Assembly: GCA_002770955.1 (NCBI GenBank)
Contig: PCUH01000274.1
Span: 13,232 to 23,938, forward strand
Length of the DNA: 10,707 nt
Direction: 5' to 3'
Source of the DNA: Flavobacteriales bacterium CG18_big_fil_WC_8_21_14_2_50_32_9
Lineage (GTDB): Bacteria > Bacteroidota > Bacteroidia > Flavobacteriales_E > Vicingaceae
Positions 1 to 7,436 of this stretch are shown in pieces (position 1 is the first letter of the stretch; the number at the start of each line of letters is the position of its first letter). The notes under the pieces were generated by a model. That model made no database searches. It had not been told where the DNA came from and saw only the letters and a program-made list of their open reading frames with translations. Made by a program: the position numbers and the translations under genes.

Positions 1-494
1 AATGGGAAGAAAAAGATATTATTTATGCCATTGGACACGTTCCGAAAAGTAGTAAAATACTTTCGTCACTTTGGTTGGTTTACGGCAACATTTATGCAGC
101 AGACGATGATGTTTATACCAATTTAAAAGCCACCATTGCAGAAAGTCTTGAAAATACACCGGAGATAAATTTCTCAGAAACAAAAGAGTTGGGACGAGTT
201 AATTATGTTGACCCTTTAAAAATTACCAACATGAGAATTAGAGGGATGTGGTTGTTGCAACCACCAGTAAAAGTGTTCAACTATGTTTACCCTTACGATA
301 CTAAATTAAAGTTTCAATTGGTGGCAATTGTACCCAGCGACAAATACCATTCGTTTCCTGCCGAAAGCAGAAATAAACTAGAACATTCGACCAATGATAA
401 ATTGAGTATTCAAAATGTTAAAATTAAAAACCCAAATAACCCTGTTAACCTAATTGATTGTAAATTGATTACGATTAAAATAGAAAATGATTAA
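1..494 (+). CDS. 3' end of an unrecognised protein, 5' end outside the window
   Basis: The reading frame is open from base 3 through to a TAA stop at 492-494. It therefore begins before the window, and the TTG or ATG codons inside it should not be taken as the start. About 163 C-terminal residues are visible. They contain no signal peptide, membrane segment, cysteine cluster or enzyme motif that I recognise. The visible start reads WEEKDIIYAIGHVPKSSK, a middle stretch is rich in aromatic residues (RGMWLLQPPVKVFNYVYPY), and the tail is Lys/Asn-rich and ends KIEND. Composition and codon use look like the neighbouring genes. It is the only plus-strand gene in the window. It runs towards the OmpA-like gene and is separated from it by a shared terminator, so it is not part of that operon. 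I cannot assign a function; that this is coding sequence is fairly sure. Confidence 0.75.
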   Translation, partial: WEEKDIIYAIGHVPKSSKILSSLWLVYGNIYAADDDVYTNLKATIAESLENTPEINFSETKELGRVNYVDPLKITNMRIRGMWLLQPPVKVFNYVYPYDTKLKFQLVAIVPSDKYHSFPAESRNKLEHSTNDKLSIQNVKIKNPNNPVNLIDCKLITIKIEND

Positions 495-528
495 AAAATA
501 CACTTGTCAAAATCTTTTATAACCCAAA

Positions 529-559
529 AAAAACCTCGAAGCATCACTTCGAGGTTTTT
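529..559. terminator. Bidirectional intrinsic terminator between convergent genes
   Basis: A perfect 13-bp stem pairs 529-541 (AAAAACCTCGAAG) with 547-559 (CTTCGAGGTTTTT) around the 5-base loop CATCA. A T-rich run follows on the plus strand (555-567), and an A-run lies before it (526-533), which gives a T-run on the minus strand. It can therefore terminate both the plus-strand gene ending at 494 and the minus-strand operon ending at 580. Confidence 0.9.
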
Positions 560-579
560 AATTTTTATGGAATGACTTT

Positions 580-2568
580 TTATTTATCAGTCAATTTTTC
601 AGAAGCATTTATTTTACCTGTACTTTTAATAATAAACTCAGTACGTCTGTTTTTTTGGTGTTCTGCTTCAGAACAATCTGAAACAACATTGCCAGAACAA
701 GGACAATTGGTTAACAGTTTCGTTTCACCATACCCTTTACCAGAAATTCTAGATGGGTTAGTGATACTTTTTTTAATATAATTAACTGTTTCTTTAGCCC
801 GTTGGTTCGATAAATTTTGGTTGTAAGCATCATTAGCTCTACAATCGGTGTGAGCACCAAGTTCTACCACCATTTTAGGATAGTCGTTCATAACCTCAAT
901 AATTTTTGCTAACTCAGCTTTTGCATCTTTACGGATATCGTATTTATCGTAATCGAAGTAGATGTTGTTGAAATCTACAATTTTAGCTAAGTCTTCGCCC
1001 TCTTTAATTTTTTCGGCTACCACTTCTTTTTTAGTTAATAAAACAACATCAGCTTTAACAACTGCTACATCACTAAGCGTATTTGCATCAGTAGAACCAT
1101 CGTTGTATTTGTCTTTTTTACCTGTTATTTTATAGTTTTTGTTGGTTTCGACATTAAAAGAATAAGCACCGTCATTTTGTGTAGTTAACGTATCTAATAC
1201 TTTTCCTTTATCATCAAACAGTGTAATAAAAGTTGCTTTTAAAGGAGTTGAATTTTTATCTTTAGCAATACCTTCAATACTTTTTTCGATAGCAACTATT
1301 TCTTCTGTTTTTTCTTCTTCTTTAATATCAAAAGCATAAATATCATCACCACCTTTACCACCAGCTCTGTCAGATGAAACATATCCTTTTGTTGAGGTGC
1401 TGTTTACAATAACTGCATAATCGTCAGCAACTGTGTTTAAAGGAAACCCAGCATTTTGAACTGTTTGAACAGTTGTTCCATTTAGTTTAGCAACAAAAAT
1501 ATCTAATCCTCCCAAACCAAATCTTCCGTTTGAGGAAAAATAAAGTTTTTGGCTGTTTTCTTCAATAAAAGGAAACATTTCATCACTTTCGGTGTTTATT
1601 TTGTCGCCCATGTTTTCTGCTTTACTCCATGTGCCATCATCATTTTTAGTAGTTCTATAAATGTCTGCTCCACCAAAACCACCAGGCATATCGCTTGTGA
1701 AATACATTGTTTTTCCGTTTGCGGTTAATGAGGGATGCCCAACAGAATATTCCGTGTTGTTTAGGTTAAAAGGAGTTGGTTCAGACCATTTTTCATCTGC
1801 AAACGTGCTAAAATGGATTTGAAGTTCAACTACTTTATCTATGCTTTTGTCACTGTAATTGTTTCGAGTAAAAGCCATAAAAGTACCATCGTTGCTTAAG
1901 CTAGCTGGTCCATCGTGCATATTGCCGTTTAAACTTTTTTCAAAAACTTTTGCGTTTTTTAATTGTCCATCTTCAACATCAGCAATATAAATTCTCCAAA
2001 AAGGTTTTCCTGTCCAGTTGTAATTTTTCACAATCATTTTAGGAGCCGATTTTGTTGATGAAAAAATAATTTTGTCTTTGTAAAAAATAGGACCAAAATC
2101 ATCAGCATCAGAATTTACATCTAACGATTTAACAACATATTTACCGTTGTCTTTATTTAAATCTGCTAAAATTGATTTGTTTGCCAAATAATCTTTTGCA
2201 CGCAAATCGTTTGGGTTTAATTCAGCAAACTTGTCCATCATTATCAACGATTGGTCTGTTTTTCCATTCGATTTTAGCAATCGTGCTAATACAAAATAAT
2301 CATTTGGAACTAGTCCTTGATTAGTGTTTATTAGCTTTAAATAAGCTTCTTCAGCCAAAAAATTTTGATTGATGTTATAATAGCTTTCAGCTAAACGTCT
2401 TTGACCTTCAGGAGTCAAATTTTTTGTATGAGAATAATAATCGATACTTTTCTCAAAAGAGTAAACAAAATATTTTTTGTCTCCTTTTATTTCTTTTGAT
2501 GATTTTTCTTGAGCAAAGGCATTAAAGCCTACTGCAAAACAAGTGAATATAATAAATATTTTTTTCAT
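580..2568 (-). CDS. OmpA-family protein with TPR, PD40 propeller and CRD domains (PorE-like)
   Basis: This 662-residue protein has a signal peptide at about 1-20, a basic then hydrophobic stretch ending AFA-Q. TPR-like helices follow at about 35-135. PD40/WD40-like propeller blades span about 155-415, with signatures such as DDFGP, YFTSDMPGGFGGADIY, YFSSNGRFGLGGLDI and YVSSDRAGGKGGDDIY. A carboxypeptidase-regulatory-like beta domain covers about 428-515. The C-terminal OmpA domain covers about 530-650 and contains NIYFDYDKYDIR, GAHTDCR and LSNQRAKE. D575 and R590 sit where OmpA domains bind diaminopimelate of peptidoglycan. A small cysteine-rich insert (C622, C624, C632) lies near the end of that domain. 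TPR, propeller, CRD and OmpA in this order is the architecture of Porphyromonas PorE, which joins PorP and the T9SS to peptidoglycan. Unlike PorE, described as a lipoprotein, no lipobox is visible here. It is the last gene of the operon, 26 bases after the PorP/SprF gene. Function is inferred from architecture and neighbours. Confidence 0.92.
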   Translation of the reverse strand: MKKIFIIFTCFAVGFNAFAQEKSSKEIKGDKKYFVYSFEKSIDYYSHTKNLTPEGQRRLAESYYNINQNFLAEEAYLKLINTNQGLVPNDYFVLARLLKSNGKTDQSLIMMDKFAELNPNDLRAKDYLANKSILADLNKDNGKYVVKSLDVNSDADDFGPIFYKDKIIFSSTKSAPKMIVKNYNWTGKPFWRIYIADVEDGQLKNAKVFEKSLNGNMHDGPASLSNDGTFMAFTRNNYSDKSIDKVVELQIHFSTFADEKWSEPTPFNLNNTEYSVGHPSLTANGKTMYFTSDMPGGFGGADIYRTTKNDDGTWSKAENMGDKINTESDEMFPFIEENSQKLYFSSNGRFGLGGLDIFVAKLNGTTVQTVQNAGFPLNTVADDYAVIVNSTSTKGYVSSDRAGGKGGDDIYAFDIKEEEKTEEIVAIEKSIEGIAKDKNSTPLKATFITLFDDKGKVLDTLTTQNDGAYSFNVETNKNYKITGKKDKYNDGSTDANTLSDVAVVKADVVLLTKKEVVAEKIKEGEDLAKIVDFNNIYFDYDKYDIRKDAKAELAKIIEVMNDYPKMVVELGAHTDCRANDAYNQNLSNQRAKETVNYIKKSITNPSRISGKGYGETKLLTNCPCSGNVVSDCSEAEHQKNRRTEFIIKSTGKINASEKLTDK

Positions 2569-2594
2569 GTCTATATTTTTTTATGCTATTAGTA

Positions 2595-3536
2595 TTAAAA
2601 GTTTCTAGGTGAGTGTATTTGTTTTTTACTTGAGAAAATAAAATCATATCGCAACATAATTTCATGACTTCCATTGTTATACTTACCTGTTTCTAACCCA
2701 TAAGACCAATCGTAAGAATAACCGACATGAAGTTGATCTGTAATGTCGTAACCAATTAAACCACCAACAGCATCTCCAGTTCTATACATTGCACCAAGCA
2801 TGAATCTATTCATTATAATAAATGATGCAGTAAGGTCGGCTTGAATTGGTGCTGCTTCAGTTACTTTTATTAAGGTGGTTGGTTTAAAATCTAAATTATG
2901 TCCTAAGTTTATTAAACCTCCAGCAATAAAAAAATAGTGTCGTTGTTCTTTTGCAATCAATGTGCTTCCACCTGCTTGAGTAACTTCCGAATAACTATTT
3001 TCTATTAAGTTTGGAGCAGAAAGCCCTGCATAAAAACGATCCCTAGAATAGTACACACCAAAACCAACATTTGGTGTTGTTTTGTTATTGACATCGCTTA
3101 TAAAAACAGCATCATTCTGTTGGTCTAAATTCAAGGTGTTTAAATTGGCTTGAAAAATATTTACTCCAGCACTTAAGCCCAATGCTAATTTCGATTTTTG
3201 AGTTAACTTCATTCGATAAGCAAAATCGGCAACTATTGAAGTGTTGTTAATTGGTCCAATTTTATCATTCAAAACCGATAATCCTACTCCAATGTGTTCG
3301 TTAATTATTGGCGAATGTAGGGTTAATGTTTGTGTTGTAGGAGCTCCAGAAAAACCGACCCATTGCGAACGGTGTAATGCTGTTACTGTTAAAGCATCTC
3401 TACTTCCTGCATAGCCAGGATTTACTGCTAGAGTATTGTACATATAATGGGTGAACAATGGAGCTTGCTGAGCGTATGAAGCTAAACTTCCTAGGGTCAA
3501 TGCCATCAAAAGTGTTATTTTTATAGGTGTTTTCAT
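2595..3536 (-). CDS. PorP/SprF family type IX secretion outer-membrane protein
   Basis: This 313-residue protein has a signal peptide at about 1-23 (ending SLASYAQ). The family signature follows at once: APLFTHYMYNTLAVNPGYAGSRD, broken here as APLFTHYMYN (25-34) and TLAVNPGYAGSRD (35-47), then HRSQWVGFSGAP (55-66). The rest alternates hydrophobic and polar residues like an outer-membrane beta-barrel. It ends with the usual family segment, GYSYDWSYGL, then HEIMLRYDF. In the family, SprF of Flavobacterium is needed to secrete and display the adhesin SprB, and PorP takes part in the T9SS complex. Many Bacteroidota carry several paralogues, each beside a large cargo with a type B domain. This copy lies between such a cargo (65 bases upstream) and a PorE-like gene (26 bases downstream), so it is most likely the dedicated partner of that cargo. 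The ATG at 3534-3536 is the only start that gives a complete signal peptide. Confidence 0.94.
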   Translation of the reverse strand: MKTPIKITLLMALTLGSLASYAQQAPLFTHYMYNTLAVNPGYAGSRDALTVTALHRSQWVGFSGAPTTQTLTLHSPIINEHIGVGLSVLNDKIGPINNTSIVADFAYRMKLTQKSKLALGLSAGVNIFQANLNTLNLDQQNDAVFISDVNNKTTPNVGFGVYYSRDRFYAGLSAPNLIENSYSEVTQAGGSTLIAKEQRHYFFIAGGLINLGHNLDFKPTTLIKVTEAAPIQADLTASFIIMNRFMLGAMYRTGDAVGGLIGYDITDQLHVGYSYDWSYGLETGKYNNGSHEIMLRYDFIFSSKKQIHSPRNF

Positions 3537-3601
3537 AATTTAATTTTTAGATGTAAGTAGTTAGGTATAAGTACCTTTCTTATTTTATAATTAATATTCT
3601 A

Positions 3602-6265
3602 TTATTTGTTCAGGTAAATTGTTCCTTTAAAAATTTTAGAACCATCGCCTAAATCAAGTATGTAGAAGTAAGTTCCAACTGGTAAGTCATCTCCACCAAC
3701 TGTAATTCCAGTTGTTGATTTTCCATCCCAATCGTTTTTATACGGACTAGCCTCGAACAATTTATTGCCCCAACGGTTGTAAATTGTAAAAGTATTTGAA
3801 GGATATCTGTCAATTCCTCTAATCACAAACACATCGTTTGTTCCATCATTGTTAGGAGAAAATCCTTCGGGAATATTAAAATCAAGAACAGTTGTGTCGT
3901 TACTACAATCATTTATTACAACTGTAACAGTTGATGAAGAGAAAGTAGAACAAGTAATGTCAGTAACTGTTAATGTGTAAATACCTGAGTCTAAAAATGT
4001 AGCCGAAAGAATTATAGGATTCTGATTGGAAGAAACAAATCCGTTTGGTCCTGTCCAATCATAAGTTGAACCTGAAACAGTAGCTGCATATAGGTTGATA
4101 GATTCTCCTAAACAAACTGGAGAATTACTTGTTGCAACTGCAATAGGAGTAAGGGTAACCATTAAAGTTGTTGTTGCTATACTATCGCAACCTAAACTAC
4201 TTCCTCCAACAATGGTGTCAGAATAAATACCTGAAGTATTTTGGAAGACACCATAGATTAAAATACTATCGCCTTCACAGATGGTAGCATTGATATTACT
4301 TGTAGCAATTGGGTTTACTAATAAGGTTGTTACTAAAATACTATCACAACCTAAACTACTTCCTCCAACAATAGTGTCAGAATAATTTCCTGAAGTATTT
4401 TGAAATACACCACCAATTAATATACTATCACCTTGACAGATAGTAGCGTTAGTTGAATCTGTAGCAATTGGGTTTACTAATAAGGTTGTTACTAAAATAC
4501 TATCGCAACCTAAACTACTTCCTCCAACAATAGTGTCAGAATAAATACCTGAAGTATTTTGAAAAAAACCACCAATTAATATACTATCACCTTGACAGAT
4601 GCTAACATTAATGGAATCTGTAACAAAAGGGTTTATTGTTAGGCTAACAAAGTTTGATGTAATGCTTGGAGGAAAAGTTCCAGAAATAACCACATTGTAA
4701 TCGGAAGCAGTATCTGAGATAGTTGCTGGGTTAATAGTTAAAGTAGGCGTAGTTGCTCCAGAAATATTGCCACCATCAACAAGGTTGATAGTTCCAATTC
4801 TCCATTGATAAGTAAGGTTGGTTCCTGTAGCAGAAACAGTAAAACTTACAGAGCCACCACTACAAGTAGATTGGTCGGTTGGTTGAGTAATAATTATTGG
4901 AGTGCTAGTTCCTCCACAACCAGGAGGCATGATAGCATTAATTGCAAAAGTGCTTAATGCACCAGTAGTGGTTAAAGCTCTTCCATAAAGATTAACACCA
5001 ATGTTTATATCCATTGCACCATTGTTGCAAATAATTGTTCCATTAAAAAGAGAAAAATCATTGATTTCAACAGCACCATCAACCATCCAAAATACATTTT
5101 CTACTCTAGTGCCATTCATCAATACCACATTTGAATAGGTACTCGTTGAAAAAGCACCTTTTACTTGAATTACAAAAACTGCATTAGGATTTCCTTCTGC
5201 ATTCAGAAAAACGGTATCTGTAAAAGTTACAGCACCATTCATTATATAAGTATGAGGTGTTAAAACCAAATTGTTTCCAAATAGAGCAGGAAACAACAAT
5301 TCGATATCATAAGGTAAAGCATTCAAATAATTGTAAGCATTTAATAAATCTGAAGCGGCTAAAACTGTTGAAGGATCTGGAACTGCATGAATCATTCCTA
5401 CTACTAATAATGGATTAAATCCTGTTACTGTTCCGTTATTTGTTCCAACATCGCCAACAACATTGGTAACACCAACATTTGCAACAGGTCCGTCAGATGA
5501 AAATATCGTATAACATTCTGCTGAAGCAAGATTAGGAGCTAAAGGACCTGTTAAAGGGGAAAACCCACAACCACGAGGTGTGTAAGCTAATAATGATTCA
5601 ACCGTAATTGCACCAGCGGTAGAAAGTGCTCTACCTTCAAGTGTTACACCAGTACTCATGTTAATTGCAGCATTGTTAACAATCAGCGTTCCTTTCATAG
5701 AAGTTCCTGTTGCCATATCTAATAAACCTTCAACTTTCCAATAGACATTACAAGCTTGAGCTCCATTTGTCAAAATTACTTGTGAGTTGGCATTGGTAGA
5801 AAAGGCTCCGTTTAATTGAATGATAAAGAGAGCATTAGGATTGCCCTGAGCATCTAGCGTGAGGCTGTTATCTAATGTAATAGTCGGTGCAGTTATAGCA
5901 TAAATACCAGCATTTAAAATTTGACCGTTACCCAATAAAGGTGCAGGAAAAAAAGTTGGAATGGCAGCATTAATATTACCATAAGCAATAATTAAATCAG
6001 CACTTGCTTGTGTACTTGCTGGGTCGCCACCGTAGTGCATTTGACCATCAACATTACCAAAACCAGTAATGGTTGGAGCAGAGTTTGTTCCAACATTACC
6101 AGTAACTTTAGTAAGGTAAGGAATACCAGCGTTGGATACAGCACCAATAGAGGTGAAAAGAGCAAAATCAGCAGTAGTTCCTAAGTTAGGAGCCTGTCCG
6201 AAATTAAATTTTGGAAAAAATAATAGTGTTAGCACTATCAGATTAAAAAGTAATTTATTTTTCAT
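3602..6265 (-). CDS. T9SS type B surface protein with two tandem DUF3494 (ice-binding-type) domains
   Basis: This 887-residue secreted protein has a signal peptide at about 1-24. DUF3494 domain 1 is at about 27-233. Its signatures are ADFALFTSIGAVSN, TGNVGTN, ITGFG, NPNALFIIQLNGAFST, ILTNGAQACNVYWKVEG, MKGTLIVNNAAI and EGRALSTAGAIT. Domain 2, at about 246-450, repeats the same plan: VVGDVGTNNGTVTGF, NPNAVFVIQVKGAFST, VENVFWMVDGAVEI, NGTIICNNGAM and YGRALTTTGA. An Ig-like domain follows at 456-546 (CSGGSVSFTVSATG, YQWR). Three near-identical 53-residue repeats are at 549-707, and an Ig/PKD-like domain is at about 707-787. The type B sorting domain at 797-887 reads FSPNNDGTNDVF, YNRWGNKLFE, DWDGKS, LPVGTYFYIL, and ends KGTIYLNK. 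DUF3494 is the beta-helical ice-binding fold, but many members occur in adhesins with unproven ligands. Ice binding is therefore possible, not shown. It is first in the operon with its PorP/SprF and PorE-like partners. It is expected to reach the cell surface through the T9SS. Confidence 0.93.
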   Translation of the reverse strand: MKNKLLFNLIVLTLLFFPKFNFGQAPNLGTTADFALFTSIGAVSNAGIPYLTKVTGNVGTNSAPTITGFGNVDGQMHYGGDPASTQASADLIIAYGNINAAIPTFFPAPLLGNGQILNAGIYAITAPTITLDNSLTLDAQGNPNALFIIQLNGAFSTNANSQVILTNGAQACNVYWKVEGLLDMATGTSMKGTLIVNNAAINMSTGVTLEGRALSTAGAITVESLLAYTPRGCGFSPLTGPLAPNLASAECYTIFSSDGPVANVGVTNVVGDVGTNNGTVTGFNPLLVVGMIHAVPDPSTVLAASDLLNAYNYLNALPYDIELLFPALFGNNLVLTPHTYIMNGAVTFTDTVFLNAEGNPNAVFVIQVKGAFSTSTYSNVVLMNGTRVENVFWMVDGAVEINDFSLFNGTIICNNGAMDINIGVNLYGRALTTTGALSTFAINAIMPPGCGGTSTPIIITQPTDQSTCSGGSVSFTVSATGTNLTYQWRIGTINLVDGGNISGATTPTLTINPATISDTASDYNVVISGTFPPSITSNFVSLTINPFVTDSINVSICQGDSILIGGFFQNTSGIYSDTIVGGSSLGCDSILVTTLLVNPIATDSTNATICQGDSILIGGVFQNTSGNYSDTIVGGSSLGCDSILVTTLLVNPIATSNINATICEGDSILIYGVFQNTSGIYSDTIVGGSSLGCDSIATTTLMVTLTPIAVATSNSPVCLGESINLYAATVSGSTYDWTGPNGFVSSNQNPIILSATFLDSGIYTLTVTDITCSTFSSSTVTVVINDCSNDTTVLDFNIPEGFSPNNDGTNDVFVIRGIDRYPSNTFTIYNRWGNKLFEASPYKNDWDGKSTTGITVGGDDLPVGTYFYILDLGDGSKIFKGTIYLNK
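4145..4621 (-). repeat. Three tandem 159-bp repeats inside the adhesin gene
   Basis: The units lie at 4463-4621, 4304-4462 and 4145-4303 and encode three 53-residue repeats in frame. Units 1 and 2 agree at 48 of 53 residues by eye, units 2 and 3 at about 40 of 53. The core QNTSGxYSDTIVGGSSLGCD is the same in all three apart from one position. Each unit has two cysteines (ICQ/EGD and LGCDS). DNA identity between units is also high, which suggests recent duplication and a copy number that could vary. The repeats probably form a stalk between the DUF3494 head and the sorting domain. Confidence 0.93.
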
Positions 6266-6301
6266 TTTATTTGTTTTAGATGTGAATTAATTTCCACGCA
6301 A

Positions 6302-6356
6302 CAAAGGTGTGTCTATTTAAAAAAGAAAGTATTACACAACTTCTTTAATAAGTTGT
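6302..6356 (-). promoter_or_regulatory. Candidate promoter element and inverted repeat upstream of the adhesin operon
   Basis: On the minus strand, bases 6309-6302 read CACCTTTG, seven of eight positions of the Bacteroidota -7 element TAnnTTTG. They lie 36-44 bases before the adhesin ATG. A TTG that could serve as the -33 element is present at 6339-6337, but the 27-base spacing exceeds the usual 17-23. That TTG sits inside a perfect inverted repeat, ACAACTT (6336-6342) and AAGTTGT (6350-6356), with a 7-base spacer, which could be an operator. This is inferred from position and sequence only; the long spacing weakens it. Confidence 0.3.
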
Positions 6357-6418
6357 ATTATTCACGCATTACCAATGAACAAGTTCGATTAGTATTTTAA
6401 AATTCAGGTTATAAGAAA

Positions 6419-6457
6419 AAAAAACACCTTTATCTTTTTAAGATAAAGGTGTTTTTT
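6419..6457 (-). terminator. Intrinsic terminator closing the phosphorelay gene block
   Basis: An 18-bp perfect stem pairs 6419-6436 with 6440-6457 around a TTT loop; its core is ACACCTTTATCTT / AAGATAAAGGTGT. On the minus strand the hairpin is followed by more T residues and TTCTTAT. It lies 33 bases after the stop of the single-domain response regulator gene and before the adhesin promoter region, so it separates the two minus-strand blocks. Confidence 0.88.
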
Positions 6458-6490
6458 GACGAGAAGGAATTAGAATTTTTACGCTTCAAA

Positions 6491-6913
6491 TTATTTTAAA
6501 AATTGTTTTACCTGTTGTTCTATTTTATTAAAGGCTTCCTCATTTTTTGGAATATAAATACCTCCATATTTGGCTATCGTTTTTGAAACAACTTCAATTT
6601 CTGATTGAGCACTTAATAAAATAACATTCAAATTGGGGTTAGCTATTTTCATTTTTTTAATAATGGATAGTCCTGTGGCAGCACCACTTTGATTTTTATT
6701 TAATAAATGATCCATAATGATAACAGTAGGAATTTGAAAGGATTCTTTTAAGCAATCTTCACCAGTACTAAAATGTTTTATTTCATGTATTTCAGGGAAA
6801 TGGAGCATTAAAAATTCTTTTAATAATTTGGCATATATCTCATTGTCTTCTACAATAAAAATAGTATGTTCTTTTGATGTTGATTTTGAGAATATTTTTT
6901 TATATAGATTCAT
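6491..6913 (-). CDS. Single-domain response regulator (receiver only)
   Basis: This 140-residue protein is one CheY-like receiver domain after a short basic leader (1-15). The acidic pair is E22-D23 in IFIVEDNE, the phospho-acceptor is D68 in VIIMDHLL, the switch Ser is S101 in ILLSAQ, the aromatic switch position is Y120, and the conserved Lys is K123 in YIPKNEE. No output domain follows, so it must act through protein contacts or as a phosphate sink. Two features are unusual and shared with the regulator at the right edge of the window: the residues after the Asp are His-Leu-Leu, not the common Met-Met-Pro type, and the Lys is followed by Asn where most receivers have Pro. It is the last gene of the cluster, 25 bases after the Hpt gene, and is followed by a strong terminator. 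It is the likeliest receiver of phosphate from that Hpt protein, by adjacency. Confidence 0.92.
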   Translation of the reverse strand: MNLYKKIFSKSTSKEHTIFIVEDNEIYAKLLKEFLMLHFPEIHEIKHFSTGEDCLKESFQIPTVIIMDHLLNKNQSGAATGLSIIKKMKIANPNLNVILLSAQSEIEVVSKTIAKYGGIYIPKNEEAFNKIEQQVKQFLK

Positions 6914-6938
6914 GGGGTTAAGTTTTTGGTTTATAATT

Positions 6939-7307
6939 TTATGAAAAGCTGTAATTTTTTATTTCTTCAAATGCCTGGTTACATATTAAATTTAGTTGTG
7001 TATTTAAAGCTATTATTCTTTCAAAAGAAGTTGTTATTTTACTCAAATCCTCCATTTCTTGTAAAATAGGCTGAAGTGCAGCAATTCCCATAATAGATAC
7101 TGACGATTTCATGGTATGAGCCATGTTTTTTATAGTTGTATAATCTGTTATAAGAATAGCATTGTTGATAGCATTTAGCTCTTCTTGAACTTGAACCAAA
7201 AATGTGTCCATTATTTTTTTTATCAAATCTTGTTTTCCCCCCATCAAATTTGATAGGTATTCGAAGTTGCAAACAGTTGGATTGTTGTTAGTTTCAATAG
7301 TTGTCAT
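6939..7307 (-). CDS. Stand-alone Hpt (histidine phosphotransfer) protein
   Basis: This 122-residue, largely helical protein has the Hpt signature MAHTMKSSVSIMG at 62-74. H64 is the phospho-accepting histidine and K67-S68-S69 match the usual K-G-S environment, with Ser in place of Gly at 68. The length is normal for a free Hpt domain, and no transmembrane segment or kinase domain is attached. In a phosphorelay it takes phosphate from the receiver of a hybrid kinase and passes it to a response regulator. Both partners are its neighbours: the hybrid kinase lies upstream, across a 129-base spacer holding a composite repeat element, and a receiver protein lies 25 bases downstream. The ATG at 7305-7307 gives the expected family length. 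No strong Shine-Dalgarno sequence precedes it, as is common in Bacteroidota. Confidence 0.92.
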   Translation of the reverse strand: MTTIETNNNPTVCNFEYLSNLMGGKQDLIKKIMDTFLVQVQEELNAINNAILITDYTTIKNMAHTMKSSVSIMGIAALQPILQEMEDLSKITTSFERIIALNTQLNLICNQAFEEIKNYSFS

Positions 7308-7348
7308 GACTTTAAGAGATTTACGATTTGTTATTTGTTATTTGTTAT

Positions 7349-7388
7349 CCCGAAATATATCCGCCTCAGGCGGATTAATATTTCGAGG
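7349..7388. repeat. Long hairpin with TCCGCC-TCA-GGCGGA core
   Basis: The inner stem ATCCGCC (7359-7365) pairs with GGCGGAT (7369-7375) around a TCA loop. The outer stem CGAAATAT (7351-7358) pairs with ATATTTCG (7378-7385). CC at 7349-7350 pairs with GG at 7387-7388, with a two-base and a one-base bulge on the right arm. This is the most G+C-rich stretch of the spacer. In RNA from the minus strand it would form between the kinase and Hpt coding regions. Confidence 0.8.
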
Positions 7389-7393
7389 ATGCT

Positions 7394-7429
7394 CGAAAAA
7401 ATAAAGAATTGAAAATTCTTGTTTTTTCG
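7394..7429. repeat. A/T-rich hairpin just downstream of the kinase gene, possible weak terminator
   Basis: CGAAAAAA (7394-7401) pairs with TTTTTTCG (7422-7429). Inside that, a T-G wobble and a bulged A precede AA-GAATT, which pairs with AATTC-TT around a GAA loop (7411-7413). On the minus strand the descending arm is T-rich (TTTATTTTTTCG). It lies 8 bases after the kinase stop and could reduce read-through into the Hpt and regulator genes. TTTCGAG (7381-7387) can also pair with CTCGAAA (7392-7398), which would compete with this hairpin and the preceding one. Confidence 0.6.
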
Positions 7430-7436
7430 GCATTTG

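Noticed and set aside
75..77. TTG as the start codon of the left-edge gene
   Set aside because: The same frame is open upstream to the window edge with coding-like sequence, so this is an internal Leu codon.
572..781. Plus-strand open frame of 69 codons over the end of the OmpA-like gene
   Set aside because: It is antisense to a clearly coding OmpA domain and has no family resemblance of its own.
3563..3576. Small hairpin AGGTA-TAAG-TACCT between the adhesin and PorP/SprF genes
   Set aside because: Only 5 bp with no following T-run; too weak to call a terminator or attenuator.
7039..7272. Minus-strand frame of 77 codons inside the Hpt gene
   Set aside because: It is an out-of-frame shadow of the Hpt coding sequence, which carries the real motif.
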